Shown: positions 25,361-34,544, counted from the stretch's first letter. The stretch is DNA of 64,000 bases from JAEDHM01 sp964368645 (GCA_964368645.1 CAYJBY010000008.1:47251-111250); one strand, 5' to 3'. A program made the numbers and translations. Notes: generated by a model from the sequence alone, not told the origin.

Positions 25361-26128
25361 CTAGAGATTCTCCTTAAACTGCCGAAACTTTCTCGTTTCG
25401 TTCTTCAAATAAAGCGTCCTAACCAAAGGACAGAATTTCATAAGCTGAAAGCTAAAAGAAAACAGCTTGCTGGGATTAACGCTTTTCCTGCCTTTTTCCA
25501 ATCCCTTAACCATACAAACGGCAACGCGCTTGGGGTTTTGCACGGGGAAAGGCTTGCGGAAAGGCTTTTCGTTGGCGACCTTGAAAAAAGCCGTATCGGT
25601 CGCTATCGGATACAAAGCCGTCAGCTTGAGATTATCGGGCATTTCCATTCGCAATGCTTCCAAAAAGCCGTTGAGAGCGAATTTTGTCGCAGAATAAACG
25701 GCGTAACCCGTTACAGCCATTTTGCCTATGGCGGATACCGTCACCGCAAAATGTCCGTTCCTGCCGTTTAAGTGCTTGACGTACCGCTGATAAGAGTACA
25801 TAGGGGATAAAGTGTTGGTTTGGAACATCACGTCCACACGCTCCCAATCCAGATAATCGAACGCCTCGTAGTAGGGAAAGCCTGCGTTGGCATAGAAAAT
25901 ATCTATCTTGCCAAGCTGTTTTTCCGCCTCGGCAAACACCGCCTCAACGCCCTCCGCGGTGCCTACGTTTTGACAGAACGGAATGACCTTTTCACCGAAG
26001 TCCGAAAGCTTATCGACGTTCTTGTCCACCGCAAGGATTTTGTTGTCGCCCTTAACCAATAGGTTAAGCACCTCGAAACCTATGCCGCTGTTCGCGCCTG
26101 TCAGCACAATCGTTTTACCTGTTATCAT
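25361..26128 (-). CDS. Short-chain dehydrogenase/reductase
   Basis: A 255-residue classical SDR. The cofactor loop is TGANSGIG; NAG appears in YANAGFPYY; the catalytic set is Ser in VTVSAIGK and Tyr/Lys in YSATK. Asp following the second strand (LAVDKN) suggests NAD over NADP. The C-terminal hydrophobic, basic extension (FSFSFQLMKFCPLVRTLYLK) resembles SDRs that associate with membranes and act on lipids. The substrate is unknown. AGGAGA precedes the start. Confidence 0.9.
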   Translation of the reverse strand: MITGKTIVLTGANSGIGFEVLNLLVKGDNKILAVDKNVDKLSDFGEKVIPFCQNVGTAEGVEAVFAEAEKQLGKIDIFYANAGFPYYEAFDYLDWERVDVMFQTNTLSPMYSYQRYVKHLNGRNGHFAVTVSAIGKMAVTGYAVYSATKFALNGFLEALRMEMPDNLKLTALYPIATDTAFFKVANEKPFRKPFPVQNPKRVAVCMVKGLEKGRKSVNPSKLFSFSFQLMKFCPLVRTLYLKNETRKFRQFKENL

Positions 26129-26225
26129 AATCTTGTTCTCCTATCCTTTAAGTATTTTGCTATGAGTATTTTGCCGTATTTTACGCCAAAGCGATGCTCT
26201 GCCGCATCCGTATTCGGGCTTGCGG

Positions 26226-29200
26226 TCAGATGATTATTATCATTTCCGATTCGTTGTTATGGGTTAGATAAAGCCTGTCCTTGGCGAAAACCGCTAACTC
26301 CTTAAGCTCCTTGGCATACCCCTCGTTGTTCAACTCGCGCAGAGTTTTGTAGAGCAGATAATCCACTACGCTTTTGTCAAGTTTGCCGCTTTCGGCGATG
26401 GAAAGAGCCTCCGCAAGCGGTGCTTTTGCAAGCTGAAACCTTTTCGCCGCTATGCATTTGCGAGCCTTGGAAACCAGTGCGAACTGCAAGTCGGAGGATA
26501 TGCCGCCGATACTGTCGCGGTAGGTCTTGACGGCAAAATCGTAACAGGCAAGAGCCTCCTTAAAATCCTCGGTGCAATTAGCGAGATTGAGAGCGCAGTT
26601 AGCCGTATATACGTGATTTCTGCCCTGCTTACTCCGCTTGTACGCCAAGGTCTGCCTTAACTGCTCCACCGCACTTTTACCCTGCAAGCTGTACAGACAG
26701 CCCAAATTATTGTACGAGGTCAAGCTGTAAATATGCGGACGTTTCGCCGCCGCTACGGGGCTGTTGTTCAGTTCTATGGACCGCTTGAAATAACTTTCCG
26801 CCGTGGCGTAATCTCCGCGCACCATCAGCATATTAGCGTAATTCTGCAAGCTCCAAGCCAGCTCAACGCCGCCGTCGCCGAAAAGTCTGCGGTGTATTTC
26901 GCAAGCGGTTTTTGCGGTTTCAAACGCCTCGTCGTAACGTCCGTAGGCGTAGAGATTGGGCCAGTAATAGCAATACGTCCAAGCGATTTCCGAGGAAATC
27001 TCTCCGAAAAGGGTTAGCCTTATCCGTATCGCGTCCGAAAACAGCGCGTCGCCTTTTGACTGGCACCCTATCGTGTAGTAGCAGTTAGCCAAATTGCCCA
27101 TTGCCCAAGAGGAATTGTAATCCTCGATTCCTTCCTTCCGATAATAGTCCACCACCTGCTCGTACAAGGAGATGGCTCTGTCTATATGCCCCATAGAGTT
27201 CTGTACGATAGCGGACATAAAGGTATGGCGCATCAGTCCGTAGGTATCCTCGGGGAAAAGCCTTTGCTGGAGCGCAATCAGCTCGTCGTAGGTTTTTTCC
27301 GCCAAGGCGTAGCGGTTGGTTGCCAGCTTATAGCGGCACCTTGCCAAATCCGCCGTCAAGGCAACCCTGTCCGCGTCCGAGCAGTCCTTATCGGCTAAAA
27401 AACCGTTGACTGCGCTTTCGCAGGCGGTGAAACAGCCCGACTGGCACAAAACTCCGCTTAGCGCGGTGCTTAAACCTCGTGTGGAATACTCCTTCAATTC
27501 CGCAAGCAGAGCGGTTTGCAATTCGCCCTGTTTTTTCTGCAAATGATTAAAATATCCCACCAACGCCGTCCGCGCTCCGTCAACCAAGCAGGCGAAATTC
27601 GCGGCGCGGGCAACTACGGACGTCAACGCGCCGTAGCGTTTGTCACGGTCGTAGGCAAAGCTAAGCTCCTCGGCACGGCGGCTTGCGGAAGCCTCCTCAC
27701 GACGGAAATAGCGTATTATCGCCCGTTGGGAAATGGCAACGTAATCCTTGCCGTCCTTTTGGGAGGATATATCAAGTAGTTTTTGCATTTCCGCGCGAAT
27801 TAGGTCGTGTCCTATGAACAATATGCCGTTCTGCTCGTAAACGTAGTTTTCCAAAGTGGAATAAAGAGAAACCCAAGCCAAGGGCGGGATTTTGGCGATA
27901 CTCATCATCTCGTTTTCGCTTACACCGCGGTAGGAGTACAGGAGCAAGCCGAAAGCCTTGGCTATATCAGAGGAGCGAAGTCCTCTTTCCTTGAAGTACG
28001 CGCACAGGCGGTCGTAGGCGTTGGAAAACAGCTCCCCGAAGGTGCTGTAACCCGTCAAACACTTGAAATAGTCCGCAAAAGACTCGTACTGACCGTGAAC
28101 CCTAAGCTCGTCCAAGAGAGCCGTCAAAAACAGCGGATTGGCACAGGACGCGTTATCCGCTATAAGCTCCAGCTCGGCGGCGGTGAGGTTCTTGCCGTAG
28201 AAGGACAGCAATTCCCGCGATACTCTGCGGATTTGCGGCTTGGTCAGCAAGGGCATCTCGTATGCCGCGCCGCATAAGCCTTGTGGCTTGGTAACGCCGC
28301 TCAGCACCACGGTCAGCTTGGGATTGAGCTTCGACAGCTCCCCGAAAAGCACCGCAGGGCTTACCTTGGATATAAGCTGCTCCGACGCGTCTATAAACAG
28401 ATATATCGGTTCTTCGGTTTTCAATCCCGAAATCAGTTCCTTAACCGCCGTTTGGATATTGTCGGCAGGAACGGGAGTTATACCGAAGGTTTCGGTTAGG
28501 TTAAGATATATTCGGCGGAAAAGAGCGTCCACCGCTCTGCTGTCGCCCCCTGCCGAAACGTAATGAAAGAACACGTTGCGGTTTTTGTCCTCGCCCATCT
28601 GCTTGATAAGGTAGGACATAAAAGCGGATTTTCCCGTACCCTTGCCGCCGTATATAAACACGTCGTTGCCGTCCTCTAACTGCCGCGTTACCTTTTGAAC
28701 GAAGGTCAAAGAGGGCGCGTATCTGGAGCAGTACCGTTTCAGCAAATTAAGGTGCGTGTAATACGCCGCGTCACCGTAAGGTATCACGGGTACGTTAGGG
28801 AAAAGGTTGTCTATATGCTTTTTCAGAGCCTCGTAGGTGTTGCGCTCAAAATCCTCTAGGTTATCGTAATTCTCGGCGTGACAGCGCGCGTCCTTTTTGA
28901 TGCACTCGCGCAGGTCGGTAAGATGCTTGTCTTCCTTGTCGCCGCCGTTTGCGCCCCTTAACTGGAAGGACGCTCTCACAGGCACGGTTTGAGAAAGCAC
29001 GCCTGCACGCATTTCCATCTCCGTAATACTGACGCAGGAAGAAGTCAGCTTGCCTATCGCCTTTTTGTAGGATGCAGGAAGCTTGGCGTATTGGGCTTCG
29101 TTCGTTACGTAACCGTACCGTCCGCCCAGTATTCCGAGGAAAAACGGTTTACAGCGCAGTACCTCGCCGATACAAATTTCCAGCGCGAGTCCGTTATCCA

Positions 29201-29390
29201 CCATTTTTTGCGGAATACCCCATCTAAGGTCGATTTCCACTATGTCGATAAGACGGGAAGCATATTCGCGCCTTAGCTTGGGGAAAATCGTGTTGACTAT
29301 CAGATCGCGCTCCTCGTGCATATCCGAAAAGGTTGAGGATACAAAAACTCTTACCTTGCGCTCCGTCAGCTCCTTAAATGCTCTTATCAT
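26226..29390 (-). CDS. DUF4062-NACHT/AAA-TPR protein
   Basis: A 1054-residue signalling-type protein. Residues 1-110 match the DUF4062 pattern (RVFVSSTFSDMHEERD, then EIDLRWGIP, CKPFFLGILGGRYGY). A P-loop NTPase follows: Walker A GGKGTGKSAF near residue 245 and Walker B PIYLFIDASEQL, then a winged-helix-like region of the STAND type. From about 590 the rest is helical, with several TPR-like repeats (AIVQNSMGHIDRAISLYEQV, WSLQNYANMLMVRGDYATAE). This layout is a signal-sensing switch; some relatives in other bacteria sit in defence contexts, but that is not shown here. The start was chosen for GGGAG upstream. It overlaps the radical SAM gene by 17 bases. Confidence 0.85.
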   Translation of the reverse strand: MIRAFKELTERKVRVFVSSTFSDMHEERDLIVNTIFPKLRREYASRLIDIVEIDLRWGIPQKMVDNGLALEICIGEVLRCKPFFLGILGGRYGYVTNEAQYAKLPASYKKAIGKLTSSCVSITEMEMRAGVLSQTVPVRASFQLRGANGGDKEDKHLTDLRECIKKDARCHAENYDNLEDFERNTYEALKKHIDNLFPNVPVIPYGDAAYYTHLNLLKRYCSRYAPSLTFVQKVTRQLEDGNDVFIYGGKGTGKSAFMSYLIKQMGEDKNRNVFFHYVSAGGDSRAVDALFRRIYLNLTETFGITPVPADNIQTAVKELISGLKTEEPIYLFIDASEQLISKVSPAVLFGELSKLNPKLTVVLSGVTKPQGLCGAAYEMPLLTKPQIRRVSRELLSFYGKNLTAAELELIADNASCANPLFLTALLDELRVHGQYESFADYFKCLTGYSTFGELFSNAYDRLCAYFKERGLRSSDIAKAFGLLLYSYRGVSENEMMSIAKIPPLAWVSLYSTLENYVYEQNGILFIGHDLIRAEMQKLLDISSQKDGKDYVAISQRAIIRYFRREEASASRRAEELSFAYDRDKRYGALTSVVARAANFACLVDGARTALVGYFNHLQKKQGELQTALLAELKEYSTRGLSTALSGVLCQSGCFTACESAVNGFLADKDCSDADRVALTADLARCRYKLATNRYALAEKTYDELIALQQRLFPEDTYGLMRHTFMSAIVQNSMGHIDRAISLYEQVVDYYRKEGIEDYNSSWAMGNLANCYYTIGCQSKGDALFSDAIRIRLTLFGEISSEIAWTYCYYWPNLYAYGRYDEAFETAKTACEIHRRLFGDGGVELAWSLQNYANMLMVRGDYATAESYFKRSIELNNSPVAAAKRPHIYSLTSYNNLGCLYSLQGKSAVEQLRQTLAYKRSKQGRNHVYTANCALNLANCTEDFKEALACYDFAVKTYRDSIGGISSDLQFALVSKARKCIAAKRFQLAKAPLAEALSIAESGKLDKSVVDYLLYKTLRELNNEGYAKELKELAVFAKDRLYLTHNNESEMIIII

Positions 29391-30285
29391 AATACGCTCC
29401 CTGATACAGATTATCCTTTTCAAGCATCTTATTGATACCGTCTAAAATCGCGTTCTTTTGCAGATTCCACTGGGGAGCGACCAACAGTCCCTTGGGACAG
29501 TCGCCCGTCAAACGGTGGATTATCAGGCTTGGCTTCACGTGAGTCAAAACGTAAACCGCCTGCTTTATGTACTCTTCCATTGTGATACTGGTGAACTTAC
29601 CCTCTCTGTACCAGTCGGCAAGCACCGTACCCTCCATAACGTAAAGGCAGTGGATTTTGATACCTGTAATATCGAAACGGTTGATAAAGCTGACGGTGTT
29701 TTGCACGTCCTCAAAGGTTTCGCCCGGCAAGCCTATCATCAGGTGAGTCACCACGTCTAAGCCGTATTTGTTGAGAATCGCCACAGCCTGCGCGTACTGC
29801 TCCGAGGTGTGCAAACGGTTGATATAGCGAAGGGTATCGTCGTTAGAAGTCTGCAAGCCAAGCTCCACCCAAACGTACAGTTTTTTCGCGTATTCGGCAA
29901 GCAGTGCGGCAATCTCCTCGGTAATGCAATCGGGGCGCGTGCCTACGCTTAACGCCACTATACGGTCGTCGATAAGTGCGGCGTCGTAACGCTTTTTCAG
30001 CGTGTCAACGTCAGCATAGGTATTGGTGAAGTTCTGGAAATACGCTATATATTTTTGCACGGGCGAGCCGCGATGCGCCGCTAAATACTCCTCCACCTGA
30101 GCCGTGATGCTCAAGCCTTGGTCGATATGCTCGCCTGCGCCCCTTTCTCCGCAAAAAACACAGCCGCCGTAGCCGCATTTACCGTCGCGGTTAGGACAGG
30201 TAAAACCGCCGTCAATGCAGATTTTGCCTACCTTATCTCCGAATTTGTCCTTGAGAAAAGTGCTGAAATTGTTGTAACGTATCAT
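29374..30285 (-). CDS. Radical SAM protein (TIGR01212/YhcC-like)
   Basis: A 303-residue radical SAM enzyme of the YhcC type, close to Elp3-like folds. Near the start CIDGGFTCPNRDGKCGYGGCVFC has the C-x(n)-C-x2-C arrangement of the [4Fe-4S] cluster. VELGLQTSND and HLMIGLPGET are the family's internal blocks. The reaction is not established in the family. The start at 30285 has GCAGGAGGACT upstream and a consensus promoter behind it. Confidence 0.9.
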   Translation of the reverse strand: MIRYNNFSTFLKDKFGDKVGKICIDGGFTCPNRDGKCGYGGCVFCGERGAGEHIDQGLSITAQVEEYLAAHRGSPVQKYIAYFQNFTNTYADVDTLKKRYDAALIDDRIVALSVGTRPDCITEEIAALLAEYAKKLYVWVELGLQTSNDDTLRYINRLHTSEQYAQAVAILNKYGLDVVTHLMIGLPGETFEDVQNTVSFINRFDITGIKIHCLYVMEGTVLADWYREGKFTSITMEEYIKQAVYVLTHVKPSLIIHRLTGDCPKGLLVAPQWNLQKNAILDGINKMLEKDNLYQGAYYDKSI

Positions 30286-30347
30286 AGTCCTCCTGCGTTG
30301 TAAGCCCACCTGCCGTTTTAACGCGCGTTAGTGCCGTATAATAATCA

Positions 30348-30376
30348 ATTATAAATAAGAAAGTTGTTAATGTCAA
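30348..30376 (-). promoter_or_regulatory. Consensus promoter of the radical SAM-DUF4062 operon
   Basis: Minus-strand TTGACA (30376-30371), 17-base spacer, TATAAT (30353-30348). Perfect match. Divergent from the HD gene promoter 23 bases away. Confidence 0.88.
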
Positions 30377-30398
30377 CCTTGCAAATGTCCGCTCAAGG

Positions 30399-30427
30399 TT
30401 TACAGCGTAAAATAAACGTGATATAAT
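30399..30427 (+). promoter_or_regulatory. Promoter of the HD-domain gene
   Basis: TTTACA 30399-30404, 17-base spacer, TATAAT 30422-30427, 28 bases before the start codon. Confidence 0.8.
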
Positions 30428-30455
30428 GATTCCAGTTTTTCTCTTGGAGGTAACT

Positions 30456-31046
30456 ATGGACGCTTTGCTTGACAGACAGCAGGCTTTGACTTTGCTGAAA
30501 CGGTATAATAAGGACAATTTTCATATACAGCACGCTCTTACGGTAGAGGCGGTTATGCGGTGGTTCGCCCAAGCGCAGGGCTACGGAGAGGAAGCGGATT
30601 TTTGGGCGACGGTAGGCTTGCTCCACGACGTGGATTTTGAGGAGTATCCCTCCGAGCATTGCAAAAAAGCTCCCGAACTGCTTGCCGAGGCAGGCGCGTC
30701 GGAAGCTCTTATACACGCGGTTTGCTCTCACGGCTACGGCGAGTGCTGTGACGTAGAGCCCACGCTTTTTATGGAAAAGGTGCTTTTTGCGGTGGACGAG
30801 CTGACAGGTCTTATCTGGGCGGCGGCTCTTATGCGCCCTTCTAAAAGCGTGTCGGATATGGAGCTTAAAAGCTTGAAAAAGAAGTTTAAGGACAAGCATT
30901 TCGCAGCAGGCTGTTCCCGAGAGATAATCGAAAAGGGCGCGGTTATGTTAGGCTGGGATTTGGATAAGCTGTTGGATACAACGCTAATCGCTATGCGTGC
31001 GACCGAGGAGGCAATAGCCGCCGAGTACGCTGTTCAAACCGCTTAA
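30456..31046 (+). CDS. HD-domain phosphohydrolase
   Basis: A 196-residue metal-dependent hydrolase-like protein. The HD residues are in VGLLHDVDFEEYP; a preceding His is in IQHALTVEAVM and a following His in AVCSHGYGE, with Asp in VDELTGL. Small clostridial proteins of this pattern are annotated only as HD-domain proteins; nucleotide or cyclic-nucleotide substrates are possible. ATG at 30456 is used because TTGGAGGTAACT precedes it; the earlier in-frame Met lies in the promoter. Confidence 0.88.
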   Translation: MDALLDRQQALTLLKRYNKDNFHIQHALTVEAVMRWFAQAQGYGEEADFWATVGLLHDVDFEEYPSEHCKKAPELLAEAGASEALIHAVCSHGYGECCDVEPTLFMEKVLFAVDELTGLIWAAALMRPSKSVSDMELKSLKKKFKDKHFAAGCSREIIEKGAVMLGWDLDKLLDTTLIAMRATEEAIAAEYAVQTA

Positions 31047-31057
31047 GGAGGCTCGCC

Positions 31058-31387
31058 TTGATTATCGACTTTGACGAACTCACGCCTGCGGTGGCAGAGC
31101 GTTTTAAGGGAGGCGAGGGTGCCGCGCTTATTTACAAATTCGAGGACGAGAACAATCGGATTATGCGGATAACCTTGGCGGCAGGCTCCTCTATCGGCTA
31201 CCACGTTCACGAGGGCAGCTCGGAAATTCTGTACGTGCTTCAAGGGCGAGGTACGGCAATAGATGAGAACGGACGCTCCGTTCTTGCTCACGGGGTGTGT
31301 CACTACTGCCCCGAAGGAAAAGGTCACAGCATAGTCAACGACGGTGAAGAGGATTTGACATTTTTTGCGGTTGTACCCACAAAATAG
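31058..31387 (+). CDS. Cupin-domain protein with TTG start
   Basis: A 109-residue cupin barrel. Motif 1 is YHVHEGSSEILYVLQGRG (H-x-H, E, G) and motif 2 is YCPEGKGHSIVN, so the metal ligands H, H, E, H are intact. The start is TTG at 31058: AAGGAGG sits six bases before it and no ATG is available. It is 11 bases downstream of the HD gene, in the same transcript. The function is unknown; small cupins are often sugar-phosphate isomerases or sensors. Confidence 0.87.
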   Translation: MIIDFDELTPAVAERFKGGEGAALIYKFEDENNRIMRITLAAGSSIGYHVHEGSSEILYVLQGRGTAIDENGRSVLAHGVCHYCPEGKGHSIVNDGEEDLTFFAVVPTK

Positions 31388-31470
31388 CGGTTATTACAGG
31401 ATAATTGATTTTTTACAACGTAAGGGGCAAGATAAGCCCACGTCTTACTATATAAGGCGGAAGGATTTTT

Positions 31471-32811
31471 ATGCAAACTGAAAAAACCACGGATAATTCT
31501 AAACAATTAACGCTTAACATTACCAAGTTCAACGACGATTACGACGGCGTTTGCCGCGTCAGGGATAAGACCTGGCACGTCAAGGGCGCATTACCCGGCG
31601 AAACGGTAGTTGCTCAAGAGGTTGAAAGTTTTACAACCGCCACGATTTGCAAGCTAAACAAGATTTTGGAACCCTCTAAGGACAGAGTTGCTCCCACCTG
31701 CCGCTATTATTCGCTTTGCGGTAACTGCTCCCTTATGCACTTGAGCTACACTGCGCAGTTGGCGGCAAAAACCGCCACGGTTAAGCGTAAGCTGTTGAAA
31801 TTAGGCGCGGAAGTTCAGCCCTGCGTGGGTGACGCAGGCAATATGCGCAACAAGGTTCATCTTGTCTTTGGACTTAATAAAGAGCGGATAACACTGGGGT
31901 TTTTCAATGAAGAGACTCACCGCGCCATCGATACGCCGAAGTGCTTACGCCACGGCGAATGGTACGAGGTACTGTATAAGATTCTCGTTTCTTGGGCGGC
32001 AGGCAGTCAAAACAAGGTTTACGATCCCCGTAACGGCAAGGGCGTTTTACGCTTTGCGGTGGCTCGCTGTTTCGGCAGGGGGCTTTCGCTTACCCTCGTT
32101 GTGACTCGGGAAGAGGTCAGCGGACTGGATAGATTATATTCGGATTTATGCGCACGTTTCAGCGCGGTTGCCTTGTGGCTCAACGTCAACGCGGTTAAGT
32201 CTAACGAGGTGTTCGCAGGGCGTTTCGTCCACGTCGCAGGCAAGACCACGGTCAGCGGCAGAATTTGCGGCATAAGCTTCGAGCTTAGTCCCGAGGCTTT
32301 TTTCCAAACCAATACCAATATGGCGGAACGGATTTATAAGAACGTCGCCGCCCACATTGCGGATATGGGTGCGGAAACGGTTGTTGATGCGTTCAGCGGC
32401 ATAGGCATAACGGACGTTTTGTTCGCAAAATCCGCTAAACAGGTAATTTCCATCGAGTTATCCTCCGCCGCGGTGAAAGACGCTGAAAAGCTGGCGGCCG
32501 ATAACGGTATAACTAATATAGAGTTCCTTAACGGTGACGTTAACGAGTTACTTCCAAAACTGACTTTGCCTGAAAAATCCGTAGTTTTTGTGGATCCTCC
32601 GCGCAGAGGTTTGGGGGAAACGGTCTGCGGCGCGATTCTGCGCAACTCCCCTGCCGGAATTATATATCTTTCCTGTAACCCCAACACACTGGCTACCGAC
32701 CTTACAGCCCTAACCGACGGCGGCTACTCAATAACTTCCGTCGTCCCCTACGATATGTTTCCCTTTAGCAAGCACGTCGAAGTCTTGGTCAGCTTAGCGA
32801 AAAAAGCTTAA
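31471..32811 (+). CDS. 23S rRNA (uracil-5-)-methyltransferase RumA family
   Basis: A 446-residue SAM-dependent methyltransferase of the RlmD/RlmCD class. A TRAM-like N-terminal domain (GALPGETVVAQEV) is followed by the iron-sulfur cysteines of RumA: CRYYSLCGNCSLMHL with the first Cys upstream in the same segment. The catalytic domain has VVDAFSGIGITDVLFA (SAM site), FVDPPRRGL, and the nucleophile in YLSCNPNTLATDL. It methylates uridine at position 5 in 23S rRNA (U1939 and/or U747 in relatives). GGCGGAAGGA precedes the start. Confidence 0.93.
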   Translation: MQTEKTTDNSKQLTLNITKFNDDYDGVCRVRDKTWHVKGALPGETVVAQEVESFTTATICKLNKILEPSKDRVAPTCRYYSLCGNCSLMHLSYTAQLAAKTATVKRKLLKLGAEVQPCVGDAGNMRNKVHLVFGLNKERITLGFFNEETHRAIDTPKCLRHGEWYEVLYKILVSWAAGSQNKVYDPRNGKGVLRFAVARCFGRGLSLTLVVTREEVSGLDRLYSDLCARFSAVALWLNVNAVKSNEVFAGRFVHVAGKTTVSGRICGISFELSPEAFFQTNTNMAERIYKNVAAHIADMGAETVVDAFSGIGITDVLFAKSAKQVISIELSSAAVKDAEKLAADNGITNIEFLNGDVNELLPKLTLPEKSVVFVDPPRRGLGETVCGAILRNSPAGIIYLSCNPNTLATDLTALTDGGYSITSVVPYDMFPFSKHVEVLVSLAKKA

Positions 32812-32850
32812 GTAATTGGCATAGAGTAAGTAATTGATGACATACGAAGA

Positions 32851-33149
32851 ATGAAACATAAAAAAGATAAATCTTTTCCTTTTGTTTATTGTTATTATCA
32901 TTCTTTTGTCAGGTATATTAACTGTTTGCCGCGGTGGCTTGATTGGTACTTTATTTGTTAAAGAAATGGCGAAGATGGGAAAAAACTATATCTGTAATGC
33001 TTATAATAGTGGCGATGGTTATAAAATTATAGGTTTTACAGAACAAGGGATTTTCAGAAAAAGAGGAAGGCACACAAGTTGCCGAATTAACGACGATAGC
33101 GCCGAATGAGGATAACAGCACATTGTACTTATATGCAATGTGGCAATAA
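32851..33149 (+). pseudogene. Remnant of a secreted InlB B-repeat protein
   Basis: A decayed gene. It opens with ATG AAA CAT AAA AAA; after a shift in the A-run the frame gives a signal-like helix (INLFLLFIVIIILLSG). A second frame carries NSGDGYKIIGFTEQG, and after another shift near 33057 a third frame reads EEGTQVAELTTIAPNEDNST and LYLYAMWQ to a stop at 33147. That last part is the end of an InlB-type B-repeat (Flg_new; ...IxxIxxNEDGxxTLYAxW). Surface proteins of this kind are usually hundreds of residues long, so most of the body is deleted. I infer a dead gene; sequencing error cannot explain the missing body. Confidence 0.6.
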
Positions 33150-33178
33150 AAAATCCTCAACAATGTACGTTGAGGATT
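33147..33178 (-). terminator. Hairpin, terminator-like on the minus strand
   Basis: AATCCTCAAC (33152-33161), seven-base loop, GTTGAGGATT (33169-33178). The T-run lies on the minus-strand side (TTTTTTA); on the plus strand only a weak tail follows. No minus-strand gene feeds into it now, consistent with rearrangement here. Confidence 0.6.
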
Positions 33179-33286
33179 GGCTTTAAGCACTTGCCGTCTT
33201 CTTTCAATAGAAGGGGTGCAACTTAAAACATCATATATAATATATTATTTCGACCGTGATGTCAACACGCGGCACAAAGGAGATAA

Positions 33287-33970
33287 ATGAAAGTACTTGT
33301 TCTTAACGGCTCGCCAAAGGGCGAGAAAAGCGACACTCTGCATATTACTTCCGCATTTTTGGACGGAATGAACGACGTGCTGAAAAACGAAATTACCTAT
33401 CTTAATGTTAATTCAAAGCATATCGAGTATTGTCTGGGCGACCTTAGCTGTATGAAAAACGGCGGCAAATGCGTCCACAATGACGATATGGCTGATATAC
33501 TTTCGCAAATGCTGTCGAGTGATATGTTACTTTTCAGTTTTCCGCTTTACGGATTTGGAGTTCCTGCACCGCTCAAAGCCTTGCTGGACAGAACCTTACC
33601 ACTTGGCTCTTTAGCTATGCGGAAAGAGGGAGATTATTACGAGCATATTGCACAGGCGGATTTTTCGCACTTACGCTATGCGGTTATCAGCGGTTGCGGA
33701 TTCCCAAATGCAAAGCATAATTTTGACGCGCTGAAAATGCAATTTAAGCTTCGCTTTCCTAACGGGGTATTTATGCTCACGGTGCCGGAAGCACCTATGT
33801 TCAATGCTCCGGAGGCGGCAACCGTTACAGTACCGTTTTTAGAGCTTGTTCGTCAAGCGGGACGAGAATACGCCAATCGCGGCAAAGTTTCGGAAGAGTT
33901 AATGGAAAAGCTGTCAATCCCGATGATTCCCGAAGAGGTTTATGCCGCAATTTGCAACGGAAACGCTTAA
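33287..33970 (+). CDS. Flavodoxin-fold NAD(P)H-dependent FMN reductase
   Basis: A 227-residue flavoprotein starting MKVLVLNGSPKGEKSDT, the FMN phosphate loop of the NADPH-dependent FMN reductase/flavodoxin_2 group. FPLYGFGVPAPLKALLDR is the second flavin block. The segment YCLGDLSCMKNGGKC has paired cysteines as in iron-sulfur flavoproteins, but the spacing is not the full ISF cluster motif. AAAGGAG precedes the start. The physiological substrate is unknown. Confidence 0.85.
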   Translation: MKVLVLNGSPKGEKSDTLHITSAFLDGMNDVLKNEITYLNVNSKHIEYCLGDLSCMKNGGKCVHNDDMADILSQMLSSDMLLFSFPLYGFGVPAPLKALLDRTLPLGSLAMRKEGDYYEHIAQADFSHLRYAVISGCGFPNAKHNFDALKMQFKLRFPNGVFMLTVPEAPMFNAPEAATVTVPFLELVRQAGREYANRGKVSEELMEKLSIPMIPEEVYAAICNGNA

Positions 33971-34141
33971 AAATGGAGCAATTAAGCCGTAAATTAATAA
34001 AGTCGGCAAATTTGCTTCTGTCTTTTTACCGATTCAGCTCATCACGGTTTTTTTGCGTTTTCAAGTAAACGAAAACATATAGTAAAATCACAATTTTGTT
34101 ATGTTAAAACATATACAAACCAAAAGCAGTAATCAAATTTT
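33971..34141. other. AT-rich spacer
   Basis: No gene is supported; the sequence is low in complexity, with several A- and T-runs. Confidence 0.5.
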
Positions 34142-34170
34142 TTGCGGTTGTGCAATAATTGTGCTATAAT
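34142..34170 (+). promoter_or_regulatory. Promoter of the 41-residue ORF
   Basis: TTGCGG 34142-34147, 17-base spacer, TATAAT 34165-34170, 30 bases before the ATG at 34200. Confidence 0.6.
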
Positions 34171-34199
34171 TATTTATATTGGTAGATGGAGTTGGGAGA

Positions 34200-34325
34200 A
34201 TGGTACAAACATTGGAAGAGATGCAAAATGCCTTATCACTGTTATATAAAAGGTGGTGGGCGGAAGCTAAGCAGAATGGGTTTGATGCGAAATCGTTCAA
34301 AAAAGCTATAATAGGAAGCGAATAG
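34200..34325 (+). CDS. 41-residue hypothetical protein
   Basis: A short ORF with its own promoter and a GGAG eight bases before the ATG. The product starts MVQTLEEMQNALSLLYKRWW and is amphipathic, basic at the C-terminal half (KSFKKAIIG). There is no signal and no Cys. I do not recognise it. It may be a small regulatory protein or the stub of a larger lost gene, since the surroundings look rearranged. Confidence 0.45.
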   Translation: MVQTLEEMQNALSLLYKRWWAEAKQNGFDAKSFKKAIIGSE

Positions 34326-34461
34326 TTTGAAAACGGTCGGCGTTAAAATGGCTTATCGCACGTTGCAGGTAACGGATTAATAACAGTTGAGTTCGTTGGC
34401 GCAAAAAACCATTTCGGTAGAAAAAATATTTAATAAAGCATTGTGTTTGATTAGTTCAATT
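34326..34461. other. Spacer after the 41-residue ORF
   Basis: Non-coding by eye; leads into the terminator at 34462. Confidence 0.45.
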
Positions 34462-34496
34462 AACCCATTTTGTTTTTGCAAAGTGGGTTTTTTATT
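34462..34496 (+). terminator. Intrinsic terminator
   Basis: AACCCAnTTTG and CAAAnTGGGTT pair around a short T-rich loop, followed by TTTTATT. It ends the transcript begun at about 34177. Confidence 0.8.
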
Positions 34497-34544
34497 GTAA
34501 AAAAAACGATAATCGAGAAATAAAGAATGCCCTGCCCGTGCGTG

